From Diaminobutyricimonas aerilata (GTDB taxonomy: Bacteria; Actinomycetota; Actinomycetes; Actinomycetales; Microbacteriaceae), in the NCBI RefSeq assembly GCF_002797715.1, contig NZ_PGFF01000001.1:434001-498000 (forward strand): a DNA stretch of 64,000 nucleotides, in the 5' to 3' direction. The position numbers and the translations under genes were made by a program. Of this stretch, positions 51,541-59,210 are shown piece after piece. Position 1 is the stretch's first letter. Each line of letters starts with the position of its first letter. Below the pieces are notes generated by a model. That model ran no database searches and was not told the DNA's origin. It saw only the letters and a list, made by a program, of their open reading frames with translations.

Positions 51541-51577
51541 AACCCCGGATCACCATGCTGAGTGATCCGGGGTTTCG
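51541..51577 (+). terminator. Perfect hairpin after the small peptide gene, enclosing the next ATG
   Basis: 13-bp perfect stem AACCCCGGATCAC (51541-51553) / GTGATCCGGGGTT (51562-51574), 8-nt loop CATGCTGA, then T. It ends the peptide transcript; the loop carries the ATG at 51555 of the kinase gene, so it could also hide that start. Confidence 0.75.
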
Positions 51578-52457
51578 TGCATCCGTGGACACGTATCTCG
51601 ACGGCCTCGCCTCCGACGCCGACGTGCTCGATCGGGTGGCGCGCTGGCTCGGGCCGGTCGACGTGCGCACCGACCGCTCGCAACCGCACGGCGAGGCTCG
51701 GGTGCTCGAACTCGCCCCCCTCGACGGTCGCTGCGCGATCGCGAAGTGGCATCGCGCCGACCGCAACTACGACCGCGAGGTGCTCGCGTACGAGCGCAAC
51801 GTGCCCTCGCTCGGCTCCGACGCGCCGCAGCTCATCGCCCACGACGACACCCTGCGCCTCGTGCTCGTCACCCGCGCACCGGGCGACGTGGTCGCCGGCA
51901 CCGATGCCGCCCACGATCCGGACGTGCATCGGCAGGCCGGCGCCCTCATCCGGCGCCTGCACGAATCCGACCGCACGGTGCGCAACAGCGACTACGGCGC
52001 CGTGCTCGTGCGCAAGTTCGACCGCTGGTCGGATCGGGCGGCGCAGCTCATCGAGCCCGACGACCTCGCCGCCGCGGAGCGCATCGTGCTCGGCGCGCTC
52101 GACCTGCCCGAGCTCGAGCACGTGCCCGCCCACCGCGACAACAGTCCGCGCAACTGGGTGATCGACGAGGGCGGGCGGGTGCGGCTCATCGACTTCGCGG
52201 CCCTCGAGTACGAACCGTGGTGCATCGACCTGTTCCGCATGTCGCAACGCGAATGGCTCGACGCCCCGCACCTGCGCGAGGCGTTCCTCGACGGCTACGG
52301 CCGCCAGCCCGACGAGCTCGACGAGCGAATGCTGCGCAGCTTCCACGCCCTCGGCGCAGTGACGACGATCGCCTGGGCGACCGAGCACGGCGACGCAGCG
52401 TTCGCGCAGGAGGGGCGCGAGATGCTCGAGCGCGTGCTGGGCCGCACCCTCTACTGA
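51555..52457 (+). CDS. Phosphotransferase family protein (APH-like)
   Basis: 300-residue kinase-fold protein. Catalytic loop VPAHRDNSPRNWVI (HxDxxxxN pattern) and metal motif RLIDFAALEYEPW are visible; the ATP-binding lobe is at the N-terminus. Unlike the kinase at 36633 it is not linked to a transporter. ATG 51555 lies in the loop of a perfect hairpin; GTG 51585 is the alternative start. Substrate unknown. It follows the small CxxC peptide gene and precedes the MaoC genes. Confidence 0.82.
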   Translation: MLSDPGFRASVDTYLDGLASDADVLDRVARWLGPVDVRTDRSQPHGEARVLELAPLDGRCAIAKWHRADRNYDREVLAYERNVPSLGSDAPQLIAHDDTLRLVLVTRAPGDVVAGTDAAHDPDVHRQAGALIRRLHESDRTVRNSDYGAVLVRKFDRWSDRAAQLIEPDDLAAAERIVLGALDLPELEHVPAHRDNSPRNWVIDEGGRVRLIDFAALEYEPWCIDLFRMSQREWLDAPHLREAFLDGYGRQPDELDERMLRSFHALGAVTTIAWATEHGDAAFAQEGREMLERVLGRTLY

Positions 52458-52479
52458 GGCGCCGCCGTAGAATCGGGGG

Positions 52480-52926
52480 ATGCCCGTCAACCCCGACCTC
52501 AAGGGGCGCACCTTCCCCTCAGCGCCGCCGTACCTGGTGGGCCGCGAGAAGGTGCGCGAGTTCGCCCGCGCCGTGTTCGCCACGAACCCGATCAGTCTCG
52601 ACGTCGACGCCGCCCGCGCCGCCGGACATGCGGATGTGGTCGCCCCGCCGACCTTCGCCGTCGTCGTGCAGGAGCACACCCTCGCCCAGCTGCTGAACGA
52701 ACCGGATGCGGGCATCGACTTCTCGCGGGTCGTGCACGGCGACCAGCGCTTCAGCTTCAGCCGCCCCATCGTGGCGGGCGACGAGCTCACCGCGACCCTC
52801 ACCGTCACGAGCGTCAAGTCGCTCGGCGCGCACAGCATGGTGACCGCGGAGTCCACGATCGTCGGGGCGGACGGCGAGCACGTCGTCACCGCCACCTCCA
52901 CCCTCGTCGTGCGGGGTGACGAGTGA
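52480..52926 (+). CDS. MaoC-like dehydratase, N-terminal type (HadA-like)
   Basis: 148-residue hot-dog fold protein of the FAS1-like/MaoC dehydratase family. LKGRTFPSAPPYLVGREKVREFA at the start and GDQRFSFSRPIVAGDELTATLTV are the family marks. A TAGAAT -10 box lies 6 nt before ATG, so it is leaderless. It overlaps the HadB-like gene by 4 nt and would form a heterodimeric 3-hydroxyacyl dehydratase with it. Confidence 0.9.
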   Translation: MPVNPDLKGRTFPSAPPYLVGREKVREFARAVFATNPISLDVDAARAAGHADVVAPPTFAVVVQEHTLAQLLNEPDAGIDFSRVVHGDQRFSFSRPIVAGDELTATLTVTSVKSLGAHSMVTAESTIVGADGEHVVTATSTLVVRGDE

Positions 52927-53327
52927 ACGCCCCCGAGGTCGGCGCGGTCGTCGCCGAGCGCACCATCGAGCTCTCGCGCGACTCCCTCGTGCGGTATGCC
53001 GGCGCATCCGGCGACTTCAACCCCATCCACTATCGCGATGACGTCGCCGCGAGCGTCGGTCTGCCCGGCGTGCTCGCGCACGGCATGCTCACGATGGGCC
53101 TCGCGGTGCAGCCGGTCGTCGACTGGATCGGCGACCCGGCGCGCATCGTCGACTACCAGGTGCGGTTCACCCGCCCGGTCGTCGTCGACCCGCGGACCGG
53201 CGCGACCGTCACCGTCACCGCGAAGGTCGGCGCGGTCGACGACGACATCGCCCGCATCGACCTCACCGTGACCTTCGGCGGCGACACCGTGCTCGGCAAG
53301 GCCCAGGCGCGGGTGCGCCTGGCCTGA
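52923..53327 (+). CDS. MaoC-like dehydratase (HadB-like)
   Basis: 134-residue MaoC protein holding the hydratase catalytic dyad in YAGASGDFNPIHYRDDVAASVGLPGVLAHGM (Asp and His). In mycobacteria HadA/HadB pairs dehydrate fatty-acyl intermediates; here, in a relative without mycolic acids, the substrate is a shorter fatty acyl chain (inference). GTG start overlaps HadA; the stop overlaps murB. Confidence 0.9.
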   Translation: MNAPEVGAVVAERTIELSRDSLVRYAGASGDFNPIHYRDDVAASVGLPGVLAHGMLTMGLAVQPVVDWIGDPARIVDYQVRFTRPVVVDPRTGATVTVTAKVGAVDDDIARIDLTVTFGGDTVLGKAQARVRLA

Positions 53328-54412
53328 TGCGGTTCTCCGAACTCACCACGCTGCGGGTCGGCGGTGACGCGGCCGAGGTGATCGAGGTCACGGATGCCGC
53401 GGATCTGGTCCAGCGCGCGCGCGAGCTGTGGGGCCGCGGCGACGAGGTGCTCGTGCTCGGCGGCGGCTCGAACCTGCTCGTCGGCGACGACGGATTCGAC
53501 GGAACCGTGCTGCGCGTCGCCACCCGCGGCATCCGCGAGATCGACGGGGCGGCGCCCGGTCGCGTCCGCCTGCGCGTGGAGGCCGGCGAATCGTGGGACG
53601 GCTTCGTACGGCACACCGTCGAACGCGGACTCGGCGGGGTCGAGGCGCTCAGCGGCATCCCCGGATCGGTCGGGGCGTCGCCGGTGCAGAACATCGGCGC
53701 CTACGGGCAGGAGGTCGCGGCGACGCTCGTCGCGATCGAGTTCCTCGACTACCTCACGGGCGAGCAGAGCCGGATGCCCGCCGCCGAGCTCGACCTCGGA
53801 TACCGCACGTCCGTGCTCAAGCGCGGGCGGCAGGGCATCGTGCTCGCCGTCGAGTTCGATCTCGAGCGGGACGCCGACGGTGCGGTCGGCTATCCGCAGC
53901 TCGCCCGTGCGCTCGGGGTGGAGGTCGGCGACCGCGTGCCTCTCGCGACCGTGCGCGACACCGTGCTCGCACTGCGTCGCTCGAAGGGGATGGTGCTCGA
54001 CGACGCCGACCCCGACACGTGGAGCGCCGGGTCGTTCTTCACCAACCCGATCGTGCGCGAGAACTTCGCGCGCGGCCTGCCCGCCGACGCGCCGCGCTGG
54101 CCGATCGGACCCGAGCAGCCGGATGTCGCGGTGCCGCTCGGCGAGCAGCCTGCCGCGCCCGCGCCACCGGTCGAGGGCTCCGTCAAGCTCAGCGCCGCCT
54201 GGCTCATCGAGCACGCCGGCGTCTCCCGCGGCTTTCGGCTGCCCGGCTCGCGCGCCGCGATCTCGAGCAAGCACACCCTCGCCCTCACCAACACCGGCGG
54301 GGCGACCGCCGAGGAGATCGCCGCGCTCGCCCGATACGTACGGATGCGGGTGCTGTCGGAGTTCGGTGTGCTGCTGCACCCCGAACCCGTCGTCATCGGC
54401 CTCGACCTCTAG
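53327..54412 (+). CDS. murB: UDP-N-acetylmuramate dehydrogenase MurB
   Basis: 361-residue flavoenzyme that reduces UDP-N-acetylenolpyruvylglucosamine in peptidoglycan synthesis. FAD-binding part: TTLRVGGDA, VLVLGGGSNLLVGDDGFDG and the segment GIPGSVGASPVQNIGAYGQEV. C-terminal: GMVLDDADPDTWSAGSFFTNPIV (with the catalytic Ser region) and LALTNTGGATAEEIAAL. Overlaps the HadB stop (TGATG), an arrangement common in actinobacteria. Confidence 0.95.
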   Translation: MRFSELTTLRVGGDAAEVIEVTDAADLVQRARELWGRGDEVLVLGGGSNLLVGDDGFDGTVLRVATRGIREIDGAAPGRVRLRVEAGESWDGFVRHTVERGLGGVEALSGIPGSVGASPVQNIGAYGQEVAATLVAIEFLDYLTGEQSRMPAAELDLGYRTSVLKRGRQGIVLAVEFDLERDADGAVGYPQLARALGVEVGDRVPLATVRDTVLALRRSKGMVLDDADPDTWSAGSFFTNPIVRENFARGLPADAPRWPIGPEQPDVAVPLGEQPAAPAPPVEGSVKLSAAWLIEHAGVSRGFRLPGSRAAISSKHTLALTNTGGATAEEIAALARYVRMRVLSEFGVLLHPEPVVIGLDL

Positions 54413-54422
54413 CCGGCGCGCG

Positions 54423-55052
54423 TCAGAGCAGGCGCAGCTCCATCGCCTTCGTCACCGCGCGGGTGCGGTCGCTCACCTCGAGCTTCTCGAACACGTGCAA
54501 AAGGTGGGTCTTCACCGTCGCCTCGGCGACCACGAGGGTGCGGGCGATCTGCGGGTTGCTGAGTCCCTGCGCCACGAGCCGCAGCACGTCGAGTTCGCGC
54601 GGACTCAGCGTCGGGGTGGGTGTGCGCATCCGGGCCACCAATGCGGTCGCGACGCTCGGCGCGAGTGCCACCTCGCCCCGCAGCACCGCACGGATGCCGG
54701 CGACGATCTCCTCCGGCGGGGCGGCCTTCAGCAGGTAGCCGCTCGCGCCGGCCTCGATCGCGTCGAGGATCGAGTCATCGGACTCGTAGGTGGTGAGCAC
54801 GACGACCTTCACGTCCGGCGCCTTGGCGAGGATGCGCGCCGTCGCCTGATCGCCGGTGAGCTGCGGCATCCGCAGATCCATGAGCACCACATCCGGCCGC
54901 TCGGCCAGCGCGAGCCGCACCACCTCCGCGCCGTCGGCCGCTTCGCCGACCACGGTGAAACCCGGCGTGGATGCGAGCAGAGCGACGATGCCGCCGCGGA
55001 CGATCGGGTGGTCGTCGGCGACGAGTACCCGCACGGTGTCGTGGGCGGTCAT
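54423..55052 (-). CDS. NarL/LuxR-type response regulator
   Basis: 209-residue response regulator: receiver domain (VLVADDHPIVRGGI, phosphoacceptor in VVLMDLRMPQLTG, KVVVLTTYESD) and a C-terminal LuxR helix-turn-helix (LSPRELDVLRLVAQGLSNPQIARTL). It overlaps the sensor kinase gene by 4 nt and belongs to a four-gene operon with an ABC exporter, so it probably controls that exporter. Confidence 0.93.
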   Translation of the reverse strand: MTAHDTVRVLVADDHPIVRGGIVALLASTPGFTVVGEAADGAEVVRLALAERPDVVLMDLRMPQLTGDQATARILAKAPDVKVVVLTTYESDDSILDAIEAGASGYLLKAAPPEEIVAGIRAVLRGEVALAPSVATALVARMRTPTPTLSPRELDVLRLVAQGLSNPQIARTLVVAEATVKTHLLHVFEKLEVSDRTRAVTKAMELRLL

Positions 55053-56194
55053 GTCGTCTCCACCGGGATCGTGGCGAGCAGCTCGGTGCCGTGCTCGTCG
55101 CTCGAGATGTGCAGCGTTCCGTTCGCGAGGGCGAGCCGCTCGCGCAGCCCGTCGAGCCCGAAACCGGTGCGCGGCGCCGCGGGGTCGAAGCCGCGCCCGT
55201 CGTCCCGGACGCGCACCGTCACCGCATCCGGCTGCCGGGCGAGCGTCACCTCGACGCTCGTCGCGCCGGAGTGCTTCCTCACGTTCGCGAGTCCCTCCTG
55301 TACGCAGCGCAGCAGCACGATCTCCACGTCGCGCGGCACCGGGGCGTCGAGGTCCGCCTCGAGCCGCACGGTGATGCCCGATTCGCGGTGCATCCGCTCC
55401 GTCACGCGGGTGAGCGCGGCGGCGAGACCCGAGCGGAGGTCGACGTGCGCGCCCGCCGCGACGAGCGTGCGCGTCTCGACGAGGGCCTCACGGGCGCCGG
55501 ACTCGAGCTGCTCCATCCGGGCCTCCACCGCATCCGCGTCGCGTTCGGCGAGCGACCGTCGGGCCTGCTGCGCGAGCATCACGAGTCCGGTGAGACTCTG
55601 CGCGATGGTGTCGTGCAGCTCGCGGGCGAGTCGCTCCCGTTCCGCGGTGATGCCGGCGTCGCGATGCAGGGCGGCGAGTTCCTCCTGCGCGGCCTGAAGT
55701 TCGTCGAGGAGGGCCTGCCGCAGCTCCACCTGCCGGTAGGTGGCGGCGATCCAGCTGCCGATGACGAGGCTGCCGCCGACGGAGAGCCCGACGTTGAGCG
55801 CGATCTGCGCGAGGGCGTCGGGCGACGAGCCGAGGGAGACGAACAGCCCGAACGTGACGGCCGCGCCGACACCCAGGTTGGCGACGATCGCCGACCGGAT
55901 GCCGGCGGCCAGGATCCACACGAACGGATAGGAGAGGCACTGCAGCACCGACAAGACGGGCAGGGCGGAGACCGCGAGCCCCGTCGTGACGATGAGCAGG
56001 GCGGTGTAGGCGAGGGCCGGGGCATTCCCATCCGATCCCGTGCGCCCGAACGCCACCCAGCCGATCGGAACGGCGGCCACCGCCACCACTGCGGTGACGG
56101 CCCGCCAGCCGTCGAGGCCGGCGGTGGCGACGAGCGCCGCGCACACCACGGTCATGATCACGACCGTGAGGTGCATGGCGCGGCGCTCGTTCAC
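55049..56194 (-). CDS. Sensor histidine kinase (HisKA_3 type)
   Basis: 381-residue kinase with about six N-terminal membrane helices and no large extracellular loop, then a HisKA_3 dimer domain with the phosphoacceptor in ARELHDTIAQSLTGL and an ATPase domain (NVRKHSGATSV, DDGRGFDP, GFGLDGLRERLAL). Intramembrane-sensing kinases of this build often detect envelope-active compounds. GTG 56194 directly abuts the permease stop. Confidence 0.92.
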   Translation of the reverse strand: MNERRAMHLTVVIMTVVCAALVATAGLDGWRAVTAVVAVAAVPIGWVAFGRTGSDGNAPALAYTALLIVTTGLAVSALPVLSVLQCLSYPFVWILAAGIRSAIVANLGVGAAVTFGLFVSLGSSPDALAQIALNVGLSVGGSLVIGSWIAATYRQVELRQALLDELQAAQEELAALHRDAGITAERERLARELHDTIAQSLTGLVMLAQQARRSLAERDADAVEARMEQLESGAREALVETRTLVAAGAHVDLRSGLAAALTRVTERMHRESGITVRLEADLDAPVPRDVEIVLLRCVQEGLANVRKHSGATSVEVTLARQPDAVTVRVRDDGRGFDPAAPRTGFGLDGLRERLALANGTLHISSDEHGTELLATIPVETT

Positions 56195-57037
56195 TCAGCC
56201 ATCCTTGCGGATCCAGCGGAAGGTCAGGCGGGCGAGGACGAGTCCCACCACGAGCCAGATCGCGATCGCGATCGCCATGCCTCCCAGGTTCCAGTCGCCG
56301 CCCTGCTCGAGCACGTCGAAGCCGTCGGGCAGGAACACGTAGCGCATGCCCTGCGCGAGCCACTTGAGCGGGAAGGCGCTCGCGACGTTCTGCAGCCACT
56401 CGGGCAGCCCGCTGAACTGCAGGTACACGCCGGAGATGAACTGCAGCACGAGCACGATGGGGATGATCACGGCCGTAGCGCTCTTGCCGGTGCGCGGCAC
56501 AGCGGAGAGACCGATGCCGAGGATCGCGCACGTGATCACGCCGAAGAGGAACACCCACGCGAACGTGGTCCACCGCTGCGGGTCATCCGGCAGCTCGACT
56601 CCGAAGACGAGTGCGGCCACCGCGATGATGAGCGCGGCCTGCAGCAGGCCGGTCACGACGACCTGGCCGATCTTGCCGATGAAGTAGCTCGTCACCGGCA
56701 GCGGGGTGCCGGCGAGGCGCTTGAGCGTTCCGTCGCTGCGTTCCACCGCGATGTCGATCGACATGTTCTGCAGTCCGCTGATGAGCACCCCGGCGGCGAG
56801 CATCGCGGGCAGGTAGTACTCCGCCGCGGTGATCGCGTTGCCGGCGTCGTCGCGGCCGAACTCCTGCTCGCCGAACGCGACCGAGAAGATCGTGAGCATG
56901 AGCACGGGGAAGAGGAAGGTGAAGAACACCGAGTCGCTCTGCCGGAAGTACGCCAGCACTTCGTAGCGGATGCGGCTCGCGCCGATGCGCAAGGTGCGTC
57001 CGGCGGGCAGTGCGGGGGAGGCGGTGAGGGCGGTCAT
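56195..57037 (-). CDS. ABC-2 type transporter permease
   Basis: 280-residue permease with six predicted helices; FLFPVLMLTIFSVAFGEQEFG and the LQNMSIDIAVERSDGTLKRLAGTPLP loop mark the ABC-2 family. It overlaps the ATPase gene by 4 nt. With the kinase and response regulator it forms a self-contained signalling/export unit. Confidence 0.9.
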   Translation of the reverse strand: MTALTASPALPAGRTLRIGASRIRYEVLAYFRQSDSVFFTFLFPVLMLTIFSVAFGEQEFGRDDAGNAITAAEYYLPAMLAAGVLISGLQNMSIDIAVERSDGTLKRLAGTPLPVTSYFIGKIGQVVVTGLLQAALIIAVAALVFGVELPDDPQRWTTFAWVFLFGVITCAILGIGLSAVPRTGKSATAVIIPIVLVLQFISGVYLQFSGLPEWLQNVASAFPLKWLAQGMRYVFLPDGFDVLEQGGDWNLGGMAIAIAIWLVVGLVLARLTFRWIRKDG

Positions 57038-57972
57038 CGGTCTGCTCCGATCGGGTGGATGTCGGTCACGGGGTCGCCGGCGCCGGCGGGTGGGGTCGTG
57101 GCGCTCGCCGCGGCGGTTGCTGTCGCCGCGGCGTCGGCGACAAGCTGGAGGTAGATGTCCTCGAGGCTCGGACGCAGGATCTCGACGCCGTCGGGCTCCA
57201 CGCCGTCGGCAGCGGCGACCAGGCGGGCGACGTGCGTCGCGGGTTCGGGGGTGCGCACCTCGCGCACCTCGCCGCCCTCACGCCACCTCACGATCGGAAC
57301 CCGCGCATCCGCACCGCCGATCGCATCCACCGCCCCCTGCTCGACGATGCGTCCGGCGGCGATGACGCCCACCCGGTGCGCGAGCTGCGCAGCCTCGTCG
57401 AGGTAGTGGGTGGTGAGCAGGATGCTCGTGCCGTCGGCCTGCAGGGAACGGATGAGCTGCCAGAAGGAGCGGCGGGCCTCCGGGTCGAACCCGGTGGTGG
57501 GTTCGTCGAGGAACAGCAGCTCGGGACGGCCGACGATGCCGAGCGCCACGTCCACACGGCGCCGCTGCCCGCCGGAGAGCTTGCGGATCATCGTGCCCGC
57601 CTTCGCCTCGAGCCCGACCGCCGCGATGAGCTCGTCGACGTCGCGCGGATGCGGGTAGAACCCGGCGAAGTGCTTGAGCTGTTCGCGCACGGTCGCGTTG
57701 CCCGATTCGCCCGTGCTCTGCAGCACGATGCCGAGCCGCGCCTTCCACGGCAGTCCGCCGCGTTGCGGGTCGGTTCCGAGCACGTTCACCTCACCCGAGG
57801 TGCGATCGCGGTACCCCTCGAGGATCTCGATCGTCGTCGACTTGCCGGCCCCGTTCGGGCCGAGCAGCGCGTAGGTCTCGCCGCGGGCGATCTCGAAGCT
57901 CACGTCCTCGACGGCCGTGAACGGCCCGTAGGTCTTACGCAGTCCGCGGACGGACACCACTTGTTCGGTCAT
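57034..57972 (-). CDS. ABC transporter ATP-binding protein (ABC-2 exporter)
   Basis: 312-residue ATPase: Walker A GPNGAGKST, signature LSGGQRRRVDVA, Walker B LLFLDEPTTGFD, H-loop TTHYLDEA, then a C-terminal extension with SLEDIYLQLV. ATG 57972 is preferred over a longer frame. First gene of the ATPase-permease-HK-RR operon. Substrate probably a lipophilic drug or peptide. Confidence 0.9.
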   Translation of the reverse strand: MTEQVVSVRGLRKTYGPFTAVEDVSFEIARGETYALLGPNGAGKSTTIEILEGYRDRTSGEVNVLGTDPQRGGLPWKARLGIVLQSTGESGNATVREQLKHFAGFYPHPRDVDELIAAVGLEAKAGTMIRKLSGGQRRRVDVALGIVGRPELLFLDEPTTGFDPEARRSFWQLIRSLQADGTSILLTTHYLDEAAQLAHRVGVIAAGRIVEQGAVDAIGGADARVPIVRWREGGEVREVRTPEPATHVARLVAAADGVEPDGVEILRPSLEDIYLQLVADAAATATAAASATTPPAGAGDPVTDIHPIGADR

Positions 57973-58094
57973 GCCCCCATGCTCCTCGCCAGGGGCGCTC
58001 GGCGGCAGCCGTGATCCGGATGGATTACGCATCCACCGATCGGTGGATGCGGTGGCTACCTCCCGCGCGCGCTGCCGTGCGCGCTGCCCGCGAA

Positions 58095-58154
58095 CGTTAT
58101 GTCCACTGGCGCCAATGGCCCCTCATCAACCGCGCAGACGGGGCTTTCGGCGCC
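58095..58154 (+). repeat. Left terminal inverted repeat (60 bp)
   Basis: Starts CGTTATGTCCACTGGCG; inner block GGGGCTTTCGGCGCC. The stop codon of the nuclease gene lies inside it (58126), so the repeat encodes its last residues. Confidence 0.75.
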
Positions 58155-59028
58155 CCTCGCGGCCGAGCATCCGTTCGATCCGTGCCACGAGCTCTTGAGA
58201 CCGTCGCACGTCGTCGGCGTTGAGCATCACGACGCGCCATCCGAAGGACTCGAGGCGGGAGGCACGCGTCATGTCCCGGCGCCACTGCGCGGCATCCCTG
58301 TGGTAGTCGCCCTGATACTCCACAACCAGCCGCTCCGTCGGGAACACCAGGTCTCCGCGGTACACCGCTCCGTCGGGGAGCGCGATCGTGCGGTTCACCT
58401 CGAAGCCCTGGACGCCGCTGGCGGCCAGCACCGCACGGAGGCGCGACTCCATCGGGCTCTCGGCCGAAGGATCGAGCAGGCCGAGGGCCGTCTTCGCCGC
58501 GACGGACCCTCGGCCGGTCCGGGCGAGCTCTTCGCGCAGCTGCTCGACCGTTGCGAGCCGGCGACGGATGATGTCGTCTCCCACCGCGACGAGATCCGGC
58601 ACGTCGAGCACCGAGGCGAGATCGCGCCAGGTGCGGGACGGGCCGGTGACGGGCATCCCGTGCACGAGGATGACGTCGCCGGCGGCGACCGTCAGCCGGT
58701 GCCCCACGACACCGCGGGCCTGAGGTGCGCGCCGCGGCGCAGGCACGCCGACGTGCAGACCGACGCCCTCGAGCGCGAGAGGCAGAGGCACGCTCTGAAG
58801 CGCTGCCGCGGTGACCGAACAGAAGAAGGCGCCGTTCACGAGGCGGGTCGAGTACGCAGCGCAGCGTTCGAGCACAGACGTCGGTGCGGCAGCGACCCTC
58901 ACGCCGTGGAACGGCCTGTGCAGGTCGCGGCCCTGCAGGCGCCGTCGACCGACGCCGAGCGCCTCGGCGTCGCGGGTGCTGAAGCCGTCACGCGGCAGCT
59001 GGGGCGGGAGCGGTGTCGGCCGACGCAT
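58126..59028 (-). CDS. DUF559 (Vsr-like PD-(D/E)XK) nuclease-domain protein
   Basis: 300 residues from ATG 59028. An N-terminal helical segment (FSTRDAEALGVGRRRLQGRDLHRP) resembles a winged-helix or AbiEi-like module; the middle is mixed; residues about 205-290 form a DUF559 endonuclease fold with ESRLRAVL, the catalytic RGDLVFPTERLVVEYQGDYHR pattern (D...ExQ) and a C-terminal helix. Related domains cut DNA as Vsr or restriction nucleases. Because the gene is alone between inverted repeats that reach into its coding end, it may be a mobile nuclease cassette. Codon use does not differ from its surroundings. Confidence 0.8.
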   Translation of the reverse strand: MRRPTPLPPQLPRDGFSTRDAEALGVGRRRLQGRDLHRPFHGVRVAAAPTSVLERCAAYSTRLVNGAFFCSVTAAALQSVPLPLALEGVGLHVGVPAPRRAPQARGVVGHRLTVAAGDVILVHGMPVTGPSRTWRDLASVLDVPDLVAVGDDIIRRRLATVEQLREELARTGRGSVAAKTALGLLDPSAESPMESRLRAVLAASGVQGFEVNRTIALPDGAVYRGDLVFPTERLVVEYQGDYHRDAAQWRRDMTRASRLESFGWRVVMLNADDVRRSQELVARIERMLGREGRRKPRLRG

Positions 59029-59089
59029 CCCGGCACGGTGCCATGCCCCGCGGGGCGACGCGCCGCTCCATCCACCGGCGCTCACGACA

Positions 59090-59149
59090 GGCGCCAAAAG
59101 CCCCTCAAACACGCGTCATTCGGGGCGTGTGCCGCCACTGGACATAACG
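59090..59149 (-). repeat. Right terminal inverted repeat (60 bp)
   Basis: Reverse complement starts CGTTATGTCCAGTGGCG and its inner block is GGGGCTTTTGGCGCC, matching the left repeat. It lies 61 nt upstream of the nuclease ATG. Confidence 0.75.
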
Positions 59150-59210
59150 TGCGCAACGCGGATGTGGAACCGCACGTGCGCGCGCAGGCTGGGAAGGGGA
59201 AGGGAAGCGG

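Larger units (their letters stand above)
58095..59149. mobile_element. Inverted-repeat-bounded unit with one nuclease gene
   Basis: 1,055 bp bounded by 60-bp imperfect terminal inverted repeats (58095-58154 and 59090-59149, 43 of 60 bases alike) and holding only the DUF559 gene. No transposase and no obvious target duplication were seen. It lies between two minus-strand genes of ordinary function (ABC ATPase and aspartate aminotransferase). Confidence 0.65.

Noticed and set aside
51434-52457. Complete lanthipeptide or thioamitide cluster
   Set aside because: Only a small Cys peptide and an APH-like protein are present; no modifying, protease or export gene of such clusters is seen.
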